Below, in pieces: positions 9,381 to 21,289 of a DNA stretch of 64,000 bases. Each line of letters opens with the position of its first letter. Positions within the stretch are counted from its first letter, which is position 1. Below the pieces are notes generated by a model. The model did not search any database and had not been told where the DNA came from. It saw only the letters and a list, made by a program, of their open reading frames with translations. A program made the translations under genes and the position numbers. The stretch is from Lantana camara. Taxonomy: Eukaryota; Streptophyta; Magnoliopsida; Lamiales; Verbenaceae. The stretch spans positions 100,913,001 through 100,977,000 of the forward strand of contig CM074861.1 in assembly GCA_037501455.1 (NCBI GenBank), read 5' to 3'.

Positions 9381-10155
9381 AGCTTCTTTCTCCTTGCTTT
9401 GTGGCTTGCTTCTTTGCTTCTCCAAGTTGTGTATCGATCTTCACTCTCCTGGAAGAATAATCACTCTCCACCAAAGTACCCACGGTCTTCCTAAAAATTT
9501 CTCCTATCGTACTTTGCGCTTTTGTGGCCTCTTCATGGGCTGTATTTCCATCAGCACCTGCACTTTCACCGAGACGATCGAACACCGAGCGACGTTTTGA
9601 CGCGTACTTGTTCTCTGAAGCTTCGTGGTACTTAGCCCCGAGTCTCTTGAACACGGAAGGACGTTTCATGGGAGTACCAAGCCTATCAAACACCGATACG
9701 CGTTTATTCTTTTGATCACTTTCGTTTTTCGTGGCGGAGATGTGTTGCACATTCACACGTTTATCTTTTCGAGAGACACGTATTCTTACCGGTTCTGTAT
9801 GAACATATCCCACGCCTGTCTTAGGCTGATTAACACGAAGTCCCTTTTCTTTCAGCTTAAGTTGTGCTTCCGTGAGGCCGTGAATTTTTTCACCAGTTAA
9901 TTCTGGTCTTAGGCTGCCTAAGGCCGACGGGGTAGAAAAGTCATATCCCGATCTCTCCAAGAGTGTGTAAGCTTTCGGATCGAATACTCCTTCTAGCTTT
10001 TCAGGCCGCACTTTTGAAGATGGTGAATTTGCAGACTTCAAGTTGATGATGGGCATTATCAGGTCTGATTTCAAAGTTTCGAGACCGTTAAGGGATATCA
10101 TCTGTGGGATAGTCGGTGCCTTCGACACTGGGACTTCGACATCGACATAGAGCAA
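9097..10155 (-). pseudogene. Gypsy polyprotein linker segment (between protease and RT), inverted
   Basis: The first ~235 residues of this minus-strand ORF match the poorly structured linker that follows protease in Tat-type gypsy polyproteins: a GVFDPKAYTLLERSGYDF segment, GVGYVHTEPVRIRV, and three copies of the SVFDRLG/SVFKRLG motif that is typical there. The last ~115 residues derive from the ~115-bp repeat block and carry no recognisable domain. No RT follows. This is an isolated fragment in inverted orientation to the elements on either side, so a second element or an inversion has to be invoked. Confidence 0.75.
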
Positions 10156-10169
10156 GGATAAGAGGACGA

Positions 10170-10440
10170 CATCAAGGGAGTTTCACGCCGTCAAGTCCAC
10201 CCACATGCGCGAATCTTCGCTTCATCAAGTCTTCTAAGTTTTCGTCAGAGTCTCCTTCTTGTCGTCTTCAAGTCTTCTAGATATTCAAGCCCGCTGCTAC
10301 ACGAAACTACAACCTTTGAAGGTTCTACGGTCTCATCAAAGCTGCAGGTAAATCACGTGGTTTTCTCCGTCAAAATCGGCCAAAATCGCACCTAAGTATT
10401 CGGGAATAAGCTTCACGCCCTCGAATATTTTTGGGAGGCC
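10170..10440 (+). repeat. Gypsy LTR fragment C
   Basis: Matches the R/U5-like part of the LTR at about 8455-8730 (TTCACGCCGTCAAG, CGCTGCTAC, GGTAAATCACGTGGTTTTC, CACGCCCTCGAAT). It lacks the LTR terminus, which is replaced by short scrambled pieces at 10430-10500. Confidence 0.75.
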
Positions 10441-10500
10441 AATAATAATTTTCCCTTCTTTAGCTTCACGCCCTCGAATATTTTAGGAAGACCGTGGAAG

Positions 10501-10641
10501 ACCGTTTTCATGTAGCCAAGGCCGCCCTAGCAGCATGTTGTACGAAGTTTTGGCATCTATGACATGAAACAACGCGTTTGACGTCATGTCTTCTATCAAC
10601 AGCTTTAGTCGAATGATGCCGAGAGCTCTTTGTCCTCCCTG
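10501..10641 (-). pseudogene. Inverted 141-bp protease fragment
   Basis: Reverse complement of 3498-3638 in the gag-protease frame, with one mismatch seen by eye. It abuts GTTGTGAACA, the last ten bases of an LTR. Confidence 0.9.
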
Positions 10642-11016
10642 TTGTGAACAAATTTTGGCACGCCCAGTGGGACATCTCTACCTCTCATCTCCTCCTACTC
10701 AACAAACTTGAAGCACGAAATGGCCAACAACAAGATCGTCGATCTCGAGGCTATCATCTCCAAACTTGTTGTCGAAAGCTTCGTCGTTGTGACAAGAAGT
10801 ATGTCTAAGAAGGAGCAGACGTCTTCCGGGAAAGCTCGATCCCTCCAAAGCGATGGAAAGAACGCTCGACTTCTCAACTACGAAAGTGAAGGCGAAGAAG
10901 ACGACTCGGCCTCGTCCACCCCTCGTTCAAGTTCTTCAAGTTTTGCGCCCGCCATGACGACAAGTGCAACAACTCTAGAAGAACAACTTGCGAATCTGAC
11001 AAAGGTCATCGAGGGA
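10642..11016 (+). pseudogene. Second gypsy leader with truncated gag start
   Basis: About 99% identical by eye to 1568-1946: the end of an LTR, the primer site at 10656-10673, and a gag frame from 10708. The codon that is TAG at 1833 is TCG here, so the frame stays open. Homology stops abruptly after GAGGGA at 11016, where AT-rich unique sequence begins; the frame runs on without meaning to 11079. This marks the right border of the gypsy cluster. Confidence 0.85.
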
Positions 11017-13579
11017 AATTCACATATTCTGTTAATAGAATCGTTGAGTTATTTAAACAAATATTTCAAACTTTGGTAATCCCTAATGCATCTAACTTAC
11101 ATATATACAAATAATAACATCTCAATATTATTAAAAAAAGATTAACATTCATAAACTTTAGGTATGAAATTAGTTAATTAGAAAAATATCAAAATATTAT
11201 TAAATATCATTCTTTGAAAAAAAAAGAACATGTTCGATAGTCACAAAATTCAAGTAATTATATTAAACTCCCCTGCCTTTGGACTATTTATTACATTTAT
11301 CCCGAATTTCAGCATAAGATGGGTAAAATAATAAAAATGACATATTCTGTTAAATTTAACAAAAGAAATAAAAGACCAGAGAAAATTCGTAATTCCGCCA
11401 TACGTCTGGGGATCGTTGTTATCCCATATACTTATTATGGCATATATCTGCATGCATCAATGCAGTTTTATGATATCTTGAAAGTTAAACAAGAGAGCAC
11501 GATGAAATATGGAAGGTGATCTTGTAAATTTGAACATTTTTTCATTTCAATTGATTGTTGTTGAACAATGGAATTGGAAGTTGATATTGTAAACTTAAAA
11601 ATCAAGAATAATATTATTGATTACTAATTATTTTTACGTGTGTTGCCTTATGTACGTGGTATATACAATAAGTATCTTAACTATATAATTGTTCAAATAT
11701 AGTATCATTTTTTTAATTCCATGCGTTTGGAACTAATGTTGGAATATCTCTTAAAGATATATAAAAATGATATGCAGGATTGAACCAATTAATATCTAAT
11801 TGTTTGTAGCTAAATCAATAGGATCGTGACCATCACTACAGTTTTTCTAGTTGTCATTCTATTTGGAAATCAATATATATATTTATATGTATATTTGTGC
11901 AAAAAAATTGAGATATGCTAAGTTCCTAAAATAAGAACAGGTCTAATTATAATCTGAGTTGAAAATTAAGATAATTGTGGAACAATATTATTTTCTTTAT
12001 GATTTTGAATTAAAACACTATATTGGGTTGCACGTTCTTACATATATTAATCAGGACTAATTCTAGATTTTTCGTATTCTTGAAGATTTCATCTGTTTTA
12101 TCCCCTAACCTTTTAATTTGTGTTATTGTCACCCTAACCTTTAAAAAATATAACAATTAGTTCATTATCCGTGGAATCTTGGATGTTATACCATTCAACT
12201 TTTTCGACAAATTTTTGGCTTAATTTCTAAGGGCAATTTTATATAGATTAGATGTCAAATGTGTTGATATTATTTATCAAATCGAAGCTGTCGGTGCTAG
12301 AAATACAATGGTAGCCTCGAAACCAAAATTCAACAACCAACAAAGAAAGAATCGCCGGGCAAAGGTGACACTGGGTGGTTGGAGCTTTGCAGCGGTGTGA
12401 CAAGGCTTCTAACAACCAATAGGGACGAATGAGATACGAGTTTTTTTGTCTTAGAGAGAGGAACACGATCACGGTGGTTTGACTCTCGGGTTACCGTGAT
12501 AAATGAGAAATTGACGATCAAAATTCATTTTGAACATAATATTCTTAAATATTTTGTCAAAATTGTATAAAAATGAGTTGAATATTAGGAGACAATCGTA
12601 TAAATTTAAAGATAAGGAGACAAAAACACTGACCTGCAGACTTATCTGGAATTGACCCTATTAATAAAATAACGGTGCTCTTATCGTTTATCATTTCTTA
12701 ATTTCTTTGCCCCCTTCTTAAATCGAAGTTGTCCACAAACAGATATTTGACCATTTGTTCTATTAATCTCTCACACATTATTTGCATATAGTAGATTTCG
12801 ACATGATAATCATCATTGTAGTGATATTTAATTCAATATTATTAATTATGTAATTTTTTTTTGTGCCTTTTACATCCATTGACTTTTATATGTTAGGGGT
12901 CACACTTCAATCATGTATGTGACTATTATTATTTGTTACAAAATTAAATTATGTAGATGCTAAAATTACTTAATTAAAATTTAACTTGCCACTACATTTG
13001 CAAGAATCATGATTCCAATTATTTTTTAGTTGTCGGATCACAATGTAATACTTAAATCGAATAAATCTTCCTTCCAAACTGATTGCACATTAATAACTGC
13101 TTAATGGTCATACGAACTTTTATATGTTAACATATTTCATTTGTTTTACGACTTAAGTATCAGAGTGTCTATAGTGAAATCACCCGACCTAGTTTACCGT
13201 TTGTTCTTCTTTACCAACTTTCACGTCGACAACTTTCCCCATCAAATAAATTTTTGAGAGTTCGCGAGATTCGAATTCGAACCACGTCAACCAACCAATT
13301 CCCGACACCATCAACTCTCAATATTAGTAACTAATTCAACGTATGATCCGTTGTTATAAATATTAATAATATGAGCATATATGTGTTGGGTTGTCTCAAA
13401 TTAAATAAAATGAAGCAGTGATATTTATATACATAATCGTGTCTAAAATCTGAATTAATTAAGCAACATGACAGTCATGACTCATGAATCGTGATCTCTG
13501 TACACACACACACCAGCAATTCAAAGAAGAAGAACACAGACACTTGGATTAAAGATCTCTAAGTAGTTCAGTTGCAACC
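11017..13579. other. AT-rich intergenic region
   Basis: No gene or RNA recognised. It includes one weak MITE candidate (12052-12658). A TATTTATATA sequence at 13422-13431 could be a distant TATA element for the gene that starts at 13580. Confidence 0.6.
12052..12658. mobile_element. Possible MITE with 7-bp target duplication
   Basis: Flanked by TATTAAT on both sides (12045-12051 and 12659-12665). The ends CAGGACTAATTCTAGAT and the reverse complement of ATCTGGAATTGACCC are partly inverted. Similarity of the ends is imperfect, so this is tentative. Confidence 0.35.
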
Positions 13580-14367
13580 ATGGAGAAGAGAGGCGCATTA
13601 GCAGCATTGGCACTTGTGTTATTCCTCTTCTGCACAGAGGAATGGGCAGCAGAAGCTCAATGCCTGCTTCCCCCACGTAACCGTCCGTTTACTGCCCCGA
13701 TAATGAGCCAAACGATACTCGATGAAGTCGGATCAACTTGTGCAGAAGGTCCTGGATCAGCGTTTTCGGGGTGCTGCCGGAGGATAAACGATTGGGTTAA
13801 CGCTCCCCTGGTTCCGGCCACGTCGTTCCCCAGAGTATTCTTACTTCAGCTACCGATTTCTGTGAAGTTAAGATCCCCCAAATAGGCCAGTGTGAAGGTA
13901 AACATATATATATATATATATATACTTGTTCTTAATTCATTTTAGTGGATCATATACCATGGTTTTATCACTATATATAATTATGGCAGGGCAATGTGGA
14001 ACGAAACAGAGCAGTCTTGAAGAAATGGAGACAATGTGTCAACCTGATAATAGTACAGGAGAAATTTCTGTAGCCTCATGCTGCTACGGACTGCATGCCT
14101 TCGACTGGGACTGCCTGTGTTCCCCGGCCTCCGAGTTGGTTCTTTCCCCGACCATTCGTTCTGCTCTAACCTCGTGCAGCGTTACTGTTCCTCAGACGGA
14201 CCGATGCCCTACAAGTAAATAATGTTTCTTTCTTCTCTTTCATTCATTGTACCAACTTTCTCTTAATTACATTACACACAAGATAGATCTTAACTGTTTT
14301 TATAATCTGTGTACATTAATCAGGTCCTGCGCCCCCTAGTGATGCACCAGAACCCTCTCCTCTGTAA
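13580..14367 (+). CDS. Lipid-transfer/protease-inhibitor-like secreted protein, three exons, apparent frameshift in exon 1
   Basis: Proposed exons are 13580-13897, 13990-14214 and 14324-14367, with GT-AG introns of 92 and 109 nt in phase. A signal peptide covers about residues 1-26 (MEKRGALAALALVLFLF...EAQ). Exon 2 carries a full eight-cysteine pattern: QCG, TMC, SCC, DCLC, TSC, DRC. Exon 3 adds a short proline-rich tail (PAPPSDAPEPSPL). Exon 1 has a second, partial cysteine module (QCLL, STCAE, GCC) whose last part, FCEVKIPQIGQC, is in a different frame from the start, so one indel around 13830-13849 is implied; without it the frame stops at 13885. Proteins of this superfamily bind lipids or inhibit digestive enzymes outside the cell. 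A sequencing error, pseudogenisation or an unusual intron are all possible. Confidence 0.55.
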
Positions 14368-15519
14368 GAACATTAATCCGGGCGATGTTGCTTTCGGGGA
14401 ACAGTCTTCGATCGGTTAATTGCTTCGCTTCGCTTTGCTTCTTTCAATAATTTTTATTGAATCAATGTGTGTTTCTTGTTGTTTCAAATGTAATGTCAGT
14501 AATGAGCAAACATTAAAATTTGTTGTAATTTTCTTTCCATGTTTGTATGAGTGTTTACATCTCCTTGTTTGTTTTACCATTTGAAATACTTGTGCTTTTG
14601 CTATTCAGTTCGATGATTATATTTACAATGAGAAATCTTCCAAGTACTTCAACAAGCTAAGCTGTGCAGGCCCTAGCTGCTTTTGATTATGTCATTTGCT
14701 CGGTTTCTTATTACTCGTCGCTAATGCCATAAATACGCCTTTACCATGAATTAGCCTCCCTGATAACTCTCCAATCGTTTCTATAGTCAAATACGCACAC
14801 ATCGTAATATCGAGCAGGTGAAAGGGCGCAACTTCAGAAATTTTAACTCGATGGACAAGTTTGTAGTTTCCGAACCTCAGGGTAGTTATTTGTAATTATG
14901 TCAAAACGTAGGGTATAAATATGCTGCAACCTACAGCAATATCAATGAAGCAGATATGACCATTGCTAATGCTCCCCACCAACTAATGATGCAAGCGAAT
15001 GAGTTTGATTTCTGAAACGAGCTAACTAACTTCATAAATGCGTCATACGTCTAACCGGAGTCTAGCTACCGGCCTGACCGGACGTAGAATGTGATGTCGA
15101 GCTTGACACATTGAAGCATGAAGTTGATACACTAACAGAACCGGTGGCTTTGATGAGAGAACAAGGAAGTTGCTCTACAAGAGGGCTTTCATTTCATGAT
15201 GTCACAATCTGAAACTAACTCATACTCAGTTATCCGAAATTCGACACGACCAGTTATTTCAGTTAAAACGTGAAGACGGTTATGATTGTTTTGCCATGAT
15301 GATGCGATTCAAGCTTGTACGTTATCTCTTATCATGACACCAAAAATTGTTTTATAGCGACCACTGTGATAATCTTTTTGGCATCTACTTTGACAACGTT
15401 GAATCGATCCGAATCCACCCGAATTGACACCCCTGTACAGTTATCCTCAAAGGACAATAAGTTTGCATGTATACCTAAACCATACCCACAGTTTGCTGCC
15501 GTGTCTCGGCATTTGCTCG
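14368..15519. other. Intergenic region
   Basis: 3' flank of the cysteine-rich gene and downstream flank of the FTSH4 pseudogene. I see no coding, RNA or repeat feature I can support. Confidence 0.6.
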
Positions 15520-18500
15520 CTAAGATCCTACAGGAGCAATCCTTTTCGCCTGAGTTGCAGCTGCTGCTTCCGGATTAGAAGTACTCTGCACTGGAAAAAT
15601 CTGTTTAGACCTGACCTGAGCAAGCAGAGCCTTGATCTGACTACCCGTGAGCATTTCCTGCTCGAGCAAAGCATTAGCAAGGGCATGAAGCTCCTCACTG
15701 TTCTCAATCAAGATATTCTTGGCAGTCTCGTGAGCCCTCTCCAAAAACTCCCTAACTTCCTTCTCAATCAGCAGTCTCGTCTCGGTACTCATACTCTTGC
15801 CACCATCATCATACTGGTGCGCCACAACTCCCACCGATTCACTCATACCGTACTTTGTGACCATAGCCCTAGCCAAACTTGTTGCATTTCGTAGATCGCT
15901 TGAAGCACCGGAGGTTACTTCACTTTCCCCAAATATAAGCTCTTCTCCTACACGCATGGACGGAGCTAGGGGGGGGGCATGGGGGGGCGGCCGCCCCCCC
16001 TAATTTTTTTTTTTTTTTAAATTTGTATATATATTTTGAGATTTTTATATTTTCGCCCCCCCAAAATTAAAATTTCGCCCCCTTAATTTTGTATATTTTA
16101 ATTTTCGCCCCCCCTTATCTTAAATCCTGGCTTCGTCTCTGCCTACACGGCCGCCCATGCAGACATCGAGTCGGGCTAGCATTTGCCTTTTCGAGATGCT
16201 TGTTTCATCTTTGTCGGGCAGCTGGGTAACCATTCCAACAGACATCCCACGCGGGACAATGGTTGCTTTGTGGACTGGAAGTGCACCATCCGTGTGTATG
16301 GCTACAAGGGCATGGCCTCCTTCGTGGTAAGCTGTGAGTTTTCTTGATTCTGGCGATATGATGGCTGATTTGCGTTAGCTGCCCATCATGATTTTGTCCT
16401 TGGCATGCTCGAGGTCAGCCATGGTTACTGATTTGGAACCATCTATTGCAGCTTTGAGAGCAGTCATGTTGACCAAGTTAGCCAGGTCAGCCCCAGAGAA
16501 ACCCGGAGTGCCTCTCACTATGATCGTTAGATCAACATCTTCTCCCTCGAGAATCTGCCAGAGGGAACATATTTTCAAATCTTTTGTTTGGAAATCAAGA
16601 AATCTATGCACTCTTTTCAAATCCTTTCATCTAAAATCTTTTCGAATATATATATATATATGTATTTTCTCGAGTGTACGTGTGTGTGGAAGTGTATCCA
16701 ACTGTTGCATTTGTGTGTGAGAGAGAGAACGACTGTTTGCAGACAGAATTTGCCATAGAGAGAGGATTTAAAATGGCACTAATATCAACTGAATTTGCTA
16801 TACGGCATAAGTGGACATCCAACAGGTGCAAAAATCAATTAATTACCTTCGACATGTAAGATTCCAATATCTGCCTCCGTCCTTCAACATCAGGATTCGG
16901 GACAACAATACGACGATCAAACCGTCCGGGTCTGACCAAAGCAATGACTCTGGAAAATTAGTTGCAGCAATGACAATAACACCCTCATTCTGTTTGAATC
17001 CATCCAGTTCAACAAGCAGCTGGTTTAAAGTCATCTTCATGTACTGCTGATCCTTTGGATTCCGGCTTCCTCCTATTGCATCAATCTCATCAATGAAAAT
17101 TATACAAGGCGACCTCTTTTTAGCAGAAGTAAAAAGATCTCTCACTCTACGAGCTCCAACACCAACAAACATCTCTTCAAATTCACTGCCACTGCATGAG
17201 AAAAATGGAACACCAGCTTCCCCAGCTATGGCTCTTGCCAACATAGTTTTTCCGGTACCTGGTGGCCCCACTAGAAGAACACCTTTTGGAAGCTTGCCTC
17301 CAAGAAGCGTGAAACGCTGTAAGAAAATGATAATTATGATGAATGCAGAAGTGATTTTTGTTAAAGATTGACAACACTACCTAAATCAATGTTACATTAG
17401 GATCACGAAGGTAATGAACAATTTCTTCAAGGTCAGGTTTTGCCTCGTCGACTCCCTTTACATCACTAAATTTCATACTAGAATCCATACTGGGTTGTAC
17501 TTCTTCATGTAAACCGAGTCCTGATAAAGGGCAAAAATCAAAATAGTGATGAGATGTACAATGATTTATACAGCACCAAGAAGGAAAAGGTAATGTAAAC
17601 ATACTTTTACCAATTCCTCTATCCTCAAAGAGCGCACCAACACCTGATATCAAGAGGAAGGCCAAACCCAGAGCCCGGACCGTGCGCCATAACTGTTCTT
17701 TAAATTGGCCACCTTCAGCAGTCACGATGTGTATAGGAGCATAAGAAGTTCCAAGAACTCCATCCGTTGAAAATCTCCCAACATTTCCAAAAGCCGATAG
17801 CACTCCAGCACTTCCTTTTGAGTCAGCAGTAGCTCTAAACACCCCTGAAAGAAGCCCCAGTTAATGCGAATGACATCAAATTCTGATAGCTCATGAGAAT
17901 TTCTTTCGTGCTTACCTCTATGTAATGTCTTAAGCAGCTCGCTTCGATCAAGCCTGTAAACCTTAACCAGAGCCTTGACATATTCAGCAAGAGCTGATGA
18001 ATTAGAATGCAGATATGGTTGAGTCTCAAACAGCTTTATGACAGCCTCTGGATCGCTTTTCTGATAGAGCTCTTTAAGAAATGCAGCATCTTTCGATCCC
18101 TCCGTTTCATGGGCCCTACAAGATAGGCTGCCAAAATAACTTGGTTTTCCCGGGGCACTTGAAAGCTTGTGCACTACATAAGAAAATCACCTGTTATTTT
18201 GGATTAATTCACTTGATACAATTAACGGCCAAAAAAAGAATGGAAGGGCCACTCCCTATTATATGCAATTCGATGTAGTAAACCCCATTTCCACCATACG
18301 TCTCACAGATTAGTCAATCAGGATGCAGTGTATCACAATTCTTGCAGTTTTTAATATCAATAAATAATGGCAAAACAAGAATGAGTTGGAAAGAACCAGC
18401 AAAAGAGCGGTGCATATCTCCTCCTCCGGCATACAGTGAAGATCGGTATGGTCGAGGAGCCAACTGCTTCAACTGGCCTTCATGTCTTTTCACCTACGTC

Positions 18501-19047
18501 AATAATCCATATACGTAACAGGGTAAGACCAGCAGAGTTGAAGCATGACAAACGATGAATACAGACTTAAGGTAATCAGATGGAAGTCTAATGAGATTCT
18601 CAGCTAATAACATGGCAAACAAGTTCAGCAACCTATAAAACAACATGTAAAGAGAAAACAGAGCTGGAAACGAACCGATACACATGCAAACATCCTTCCA
18701 AAATCTAATCAAAATCGGCTTTCTTAGCTGATTAAATCGACTACAAAACAAGCAGATCATCTTCTAATACAAGCAGAATCCCATTAAAGGTAGACAATCA
18801 GTTCTCCCAAGATCACATTTTTCTCATATCACCAAAAAACCCACCAACAAGAAAGTAAATATCCAACAAAAAGATGGGGGAAAACTTCCAAATTACGGCT
18901 TTCATAACCGTACACATTTCTGAAATTCCAGAAAAACACACAAAGAATTCAACCTAAACAAACAACGACGATCTAACAAACAAGCAAATACATTTAAATG
19001 ATGAAGATATTACAGCCCACCTGACTTATAAGACGCCTTAAACCCAT
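15520..19047 (-). pseudogene. FTSH4: FTSH4-type mitochondrial AAA metalloprotease, unprocessed pseudogene
   Basis: All recognisable exons are in order with introns, so this is a duplicated and not a processed copy. Exon 1 (19021-19047) encodes MGLRRLISQ; further exons carry the SDPEAVIKLFETQPYLHSNS N-terminal domain (~18010-18070), a membrane segment LGLAFLLISGVGAL (~17650), Walker A GPPGTGKT (~17260), Walker [13 protein letters not shown] (~17075), the zinc site HEGGH (~16330) and the C-terminal ELIFGESEVTSGASSDL region ending at 15520. Three lesions: a 7-nt deletion at about 16942 in the arginine-finger region, a stop TAA at 16375-16377 where the family has Glu, and a MITE at 15955-16141 inside the last exon. 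Intact FTSH4 is the inner-membrane i-AAA protease of plant mitochondria; this copy cannot encode it. Confidence 0.88.
15955..16141. mobile_element. 187-bp hAT-type MITE inserted in FTSH4 exon
   Basis: Flanked by a perfect 8-bp duplication CCTACACG (15947-15954 and 16142-16149). The ends CATGGACGGAGCTAGG and CAGAGACGAAGCCAGG (reverse complement of the right end) match at 12 of 16 positions. The interior alternates C/G runs with A/T runs. Removing the element and one duplication restores the FTSH4 frame across this point, which confirms the borders. Confidence 0.88.
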
Positions 19048-19609
19048 CTTTCATCAAGAACAGAATGATTGAAACAGAAAAACCAATCTTTGCCCTCTCT
19101 TAATCTCCCTCCCTTCTCTCACACTAAAATTTGGAAATTTACCAAGTGCAAATGCAGAATGCGATCAAGAATGGGAGGAGAGAGTGAAGAAACAAACAAT
19201 GTTGAGATTTTCGCAATTTCTTCAGAAACATGCATACATCAGAAGCAAGAAATGGGGGAATTCGCATGAAAAGCTACACTGAAGTTGGCATAATGAACAC
19301 TGAAACAAATCACCTGAAATTGGCGACAATTGATGCTAAACTGCGCATGGGGTACTACTGCGCACCTAAATAAATAAAAAGAGAAAAAAAAATCTAATTA
19401 TTTTTCCTTTTGCTTTATTTTTTTCGTATTTATATCAGATTTTTTATTAATTTTGGGCTTCAGCAAATTCGCCCTTTGGAGTTTGGACATATCCTTGGCC
19501 CAATTACAACAAATTTGGGCCGAAAATCCACCAAGATCAAACTACTATTAGGATCCAATTATATTTGCCTTTCGCTATGATTTATTTATTTATTTATCTA
19601 TTTTACGGA

Positions 19610-19772
19610 GAAAAAAAATTCGTTTCTATAGAACATTTCCATGGACCGAGGCAAGAGGTACCACTTAAGATGTGAAACTCTCCCTACCAATAATAGTTAT
19701 GTTCAGCTCGAACTCGAGACCTCTAGCTAAACTAGCATAGCGCCGAATGCTAAACCACACCACTTGGTGTGA
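19610..19772 (-). mobile_element. tRNA-derived SINE-like insertion
   Basis: Flanked by 15-bp near-identical repeats (TATCTATTTTACGGA at 19595-19609; TATCTATTTTACAGA at 19773-19787). On the minus strand a pol III B-box-like GAGTTCGAGC and an upstream A-box-like GTGGTTTAGCATTCGG are present, and the 3' end has a short T run. Confidence 0.6.
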
Positions 19773-20155
19773 TATCTATTTTACAGAAATGGCCGATAAT
19801 TATTATTTCTTTGAGGTAAAATTACAACATTCGTCCTCTAAATTTAATTTTTCAGGACTTCCATCTTCTTTTTATTTATTCATTTTTCAAAAATGGTATA
19901 TAATTATTATTTCTCCGAGGTAAAATTACAATATTGGTCCTCTAACTTTAACTTTTTTGAACTCTAATTTCATTTTCTTTAATTTAAAATTTTATGCAAA
20001 TTTCGGCAGCCTTTAACCCGATTTTCATTTAGAACTGAAAAACAAAAAGGAAGGAAAAAGAAATCTTAAAGGACAAAATCGAAATCCAAAAGTATTGAAG
20101 TCAACAAAAGGATGATTTTTGTCATTCAACTGATCAGAAAGAAACGGGGTTAATA

Positions 20156-20477
20156 TTTTTTTATACCCCAATCTTTGAGTTATTTTGCACTTTAGTACTC
20201 AACCTTTGAAATTTTGCACTTTAGTATCCAACCTTTGAATTTTATTGCATTTAAATGCTCAATTTTAGATCCGACCATTAAAAAAATGACACGTATTTTG
20301 CACTTATTGGTTGGATTTGAAACTGGGCACTTAAGTGCAACAAAATTCAACTTATTGATTGGATTTGAAACTGGGCACTTAAGTGCAACAAAATTCAACG
20401 GTTAGATACTAAAGTGTAAAATTTCAAAGGTTGGATACTAAAGTGCAAAACACTCTAAAGGTTGGGGTACAAAAAAA
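20156..20477. repeat. Foldback MITE-like inverted repeat with internal 48-bp tandem duplication
   Basis: The left arm (TTTTTTTATACCCCAATC..., repeated GCACTTTAGTA.CCAACC) and the right arm (GGTTGGATACTAAAGTGCAAA...GGGGTACAAAAAAA) are inverted copies of each other. Inside, a 48-bp unit starting CTTATTGGTTGGATTTGAAA occurs twice at 20303-20350 and 20351-20398 with one difference. No clear target duplication. Confidence 0.8.
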
Positions 20478-21170
20478 GATAAACCCGAAAGAAAAAGTAG
20501 ATAAACAAAGAAATCGTGTTAGCAATACTTTTAAAACCATTATTTTGTCATGTTGAATACTCTTATCAGGCACTTTTCAAGTGAATATTGCTGGGAGGCG
20601 GGCCTATAACAGTAGCGGTCCGGGATCACATTTAAAATTTTTTTTATTATAATACAAGTATTAAAATATTTCTAAAACATTTTAATACAAAGCGGAAGAC
20701 TTAGCCGGATCTACTCAAGTATATACATGCAATTGATAATAAATTTTAAATCACTTAAGCAGATAAATATCTAACATGCATTTAACACTTAAGAGCACAT
20801 AATTTATCATGCTTAAAATAAAACAACTGTAAAATATTACCGTACTGCAAACATGGCTATCTAACGGCATTTTTCCAGCTCCTTGCCCTTTCGTGAGACC
20901 GGCAGAGCTTCCCTGCAATATCCCCAGGGACACCCTCGGAGTGTGGGCTCCGAAAGTATTTCTCTAAATACTTAGAGAAAATAAACTTTAAACTAGAAAA
21001 CCCTTTTCAGGGTTTATTCTCCCGAAATTAGGCGTTTTATACAAACACCTAATTAAAATTAATTCCAAAATAAATCGGAATTAACTAGGAGAAAATGGGA
21101 CTTGATTTCAAAGCCAAAAATTGGCCAAAACCATCCCAAAAATGTTATGAGAAATGAGGGAGGGGGTCAG

Positions 21171-21180
21171 CCTATTTATA
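21171..21180 (-). promoter_or_regulatory. TATA box of outer copia LTR
   Basis: TATAAATAGG on the minus strand; the equivalent in the other LTR is at 44565-44574. Confidence 0.75.
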
Positions 21181-21289
21181 GGCAACAACCCGAGGGCAAA
21201 ACGGTCATTTTTCACATAAATTGAAGGGCATTTTGGTCATTTGGAAACCGTGTCCCAACCACGTCTCAATCCGACCAATCCGATCATGC

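Larger units (their letters stand above)
19048..20588. other. Intergenic region upstream of the FTSH4 pseudogene
   Basis: Contains a SINE-like insertion (19610-19772) and a foldback element (20156-20477). No gene recognised. Confidence 0.6.

Noticed and set aside
13835..13849. A 15-nt GT...AG stretch in exon 1 of the LTP-like gene that could be an intron
   Set aside because: Far too short for a plant intron, and its removal does not change the frame.
20192..20405. Paired short open frames on both strands with repeated peptides
   Set aside because: They are translations of the foldback repeat arms and the 48-bp duplication.
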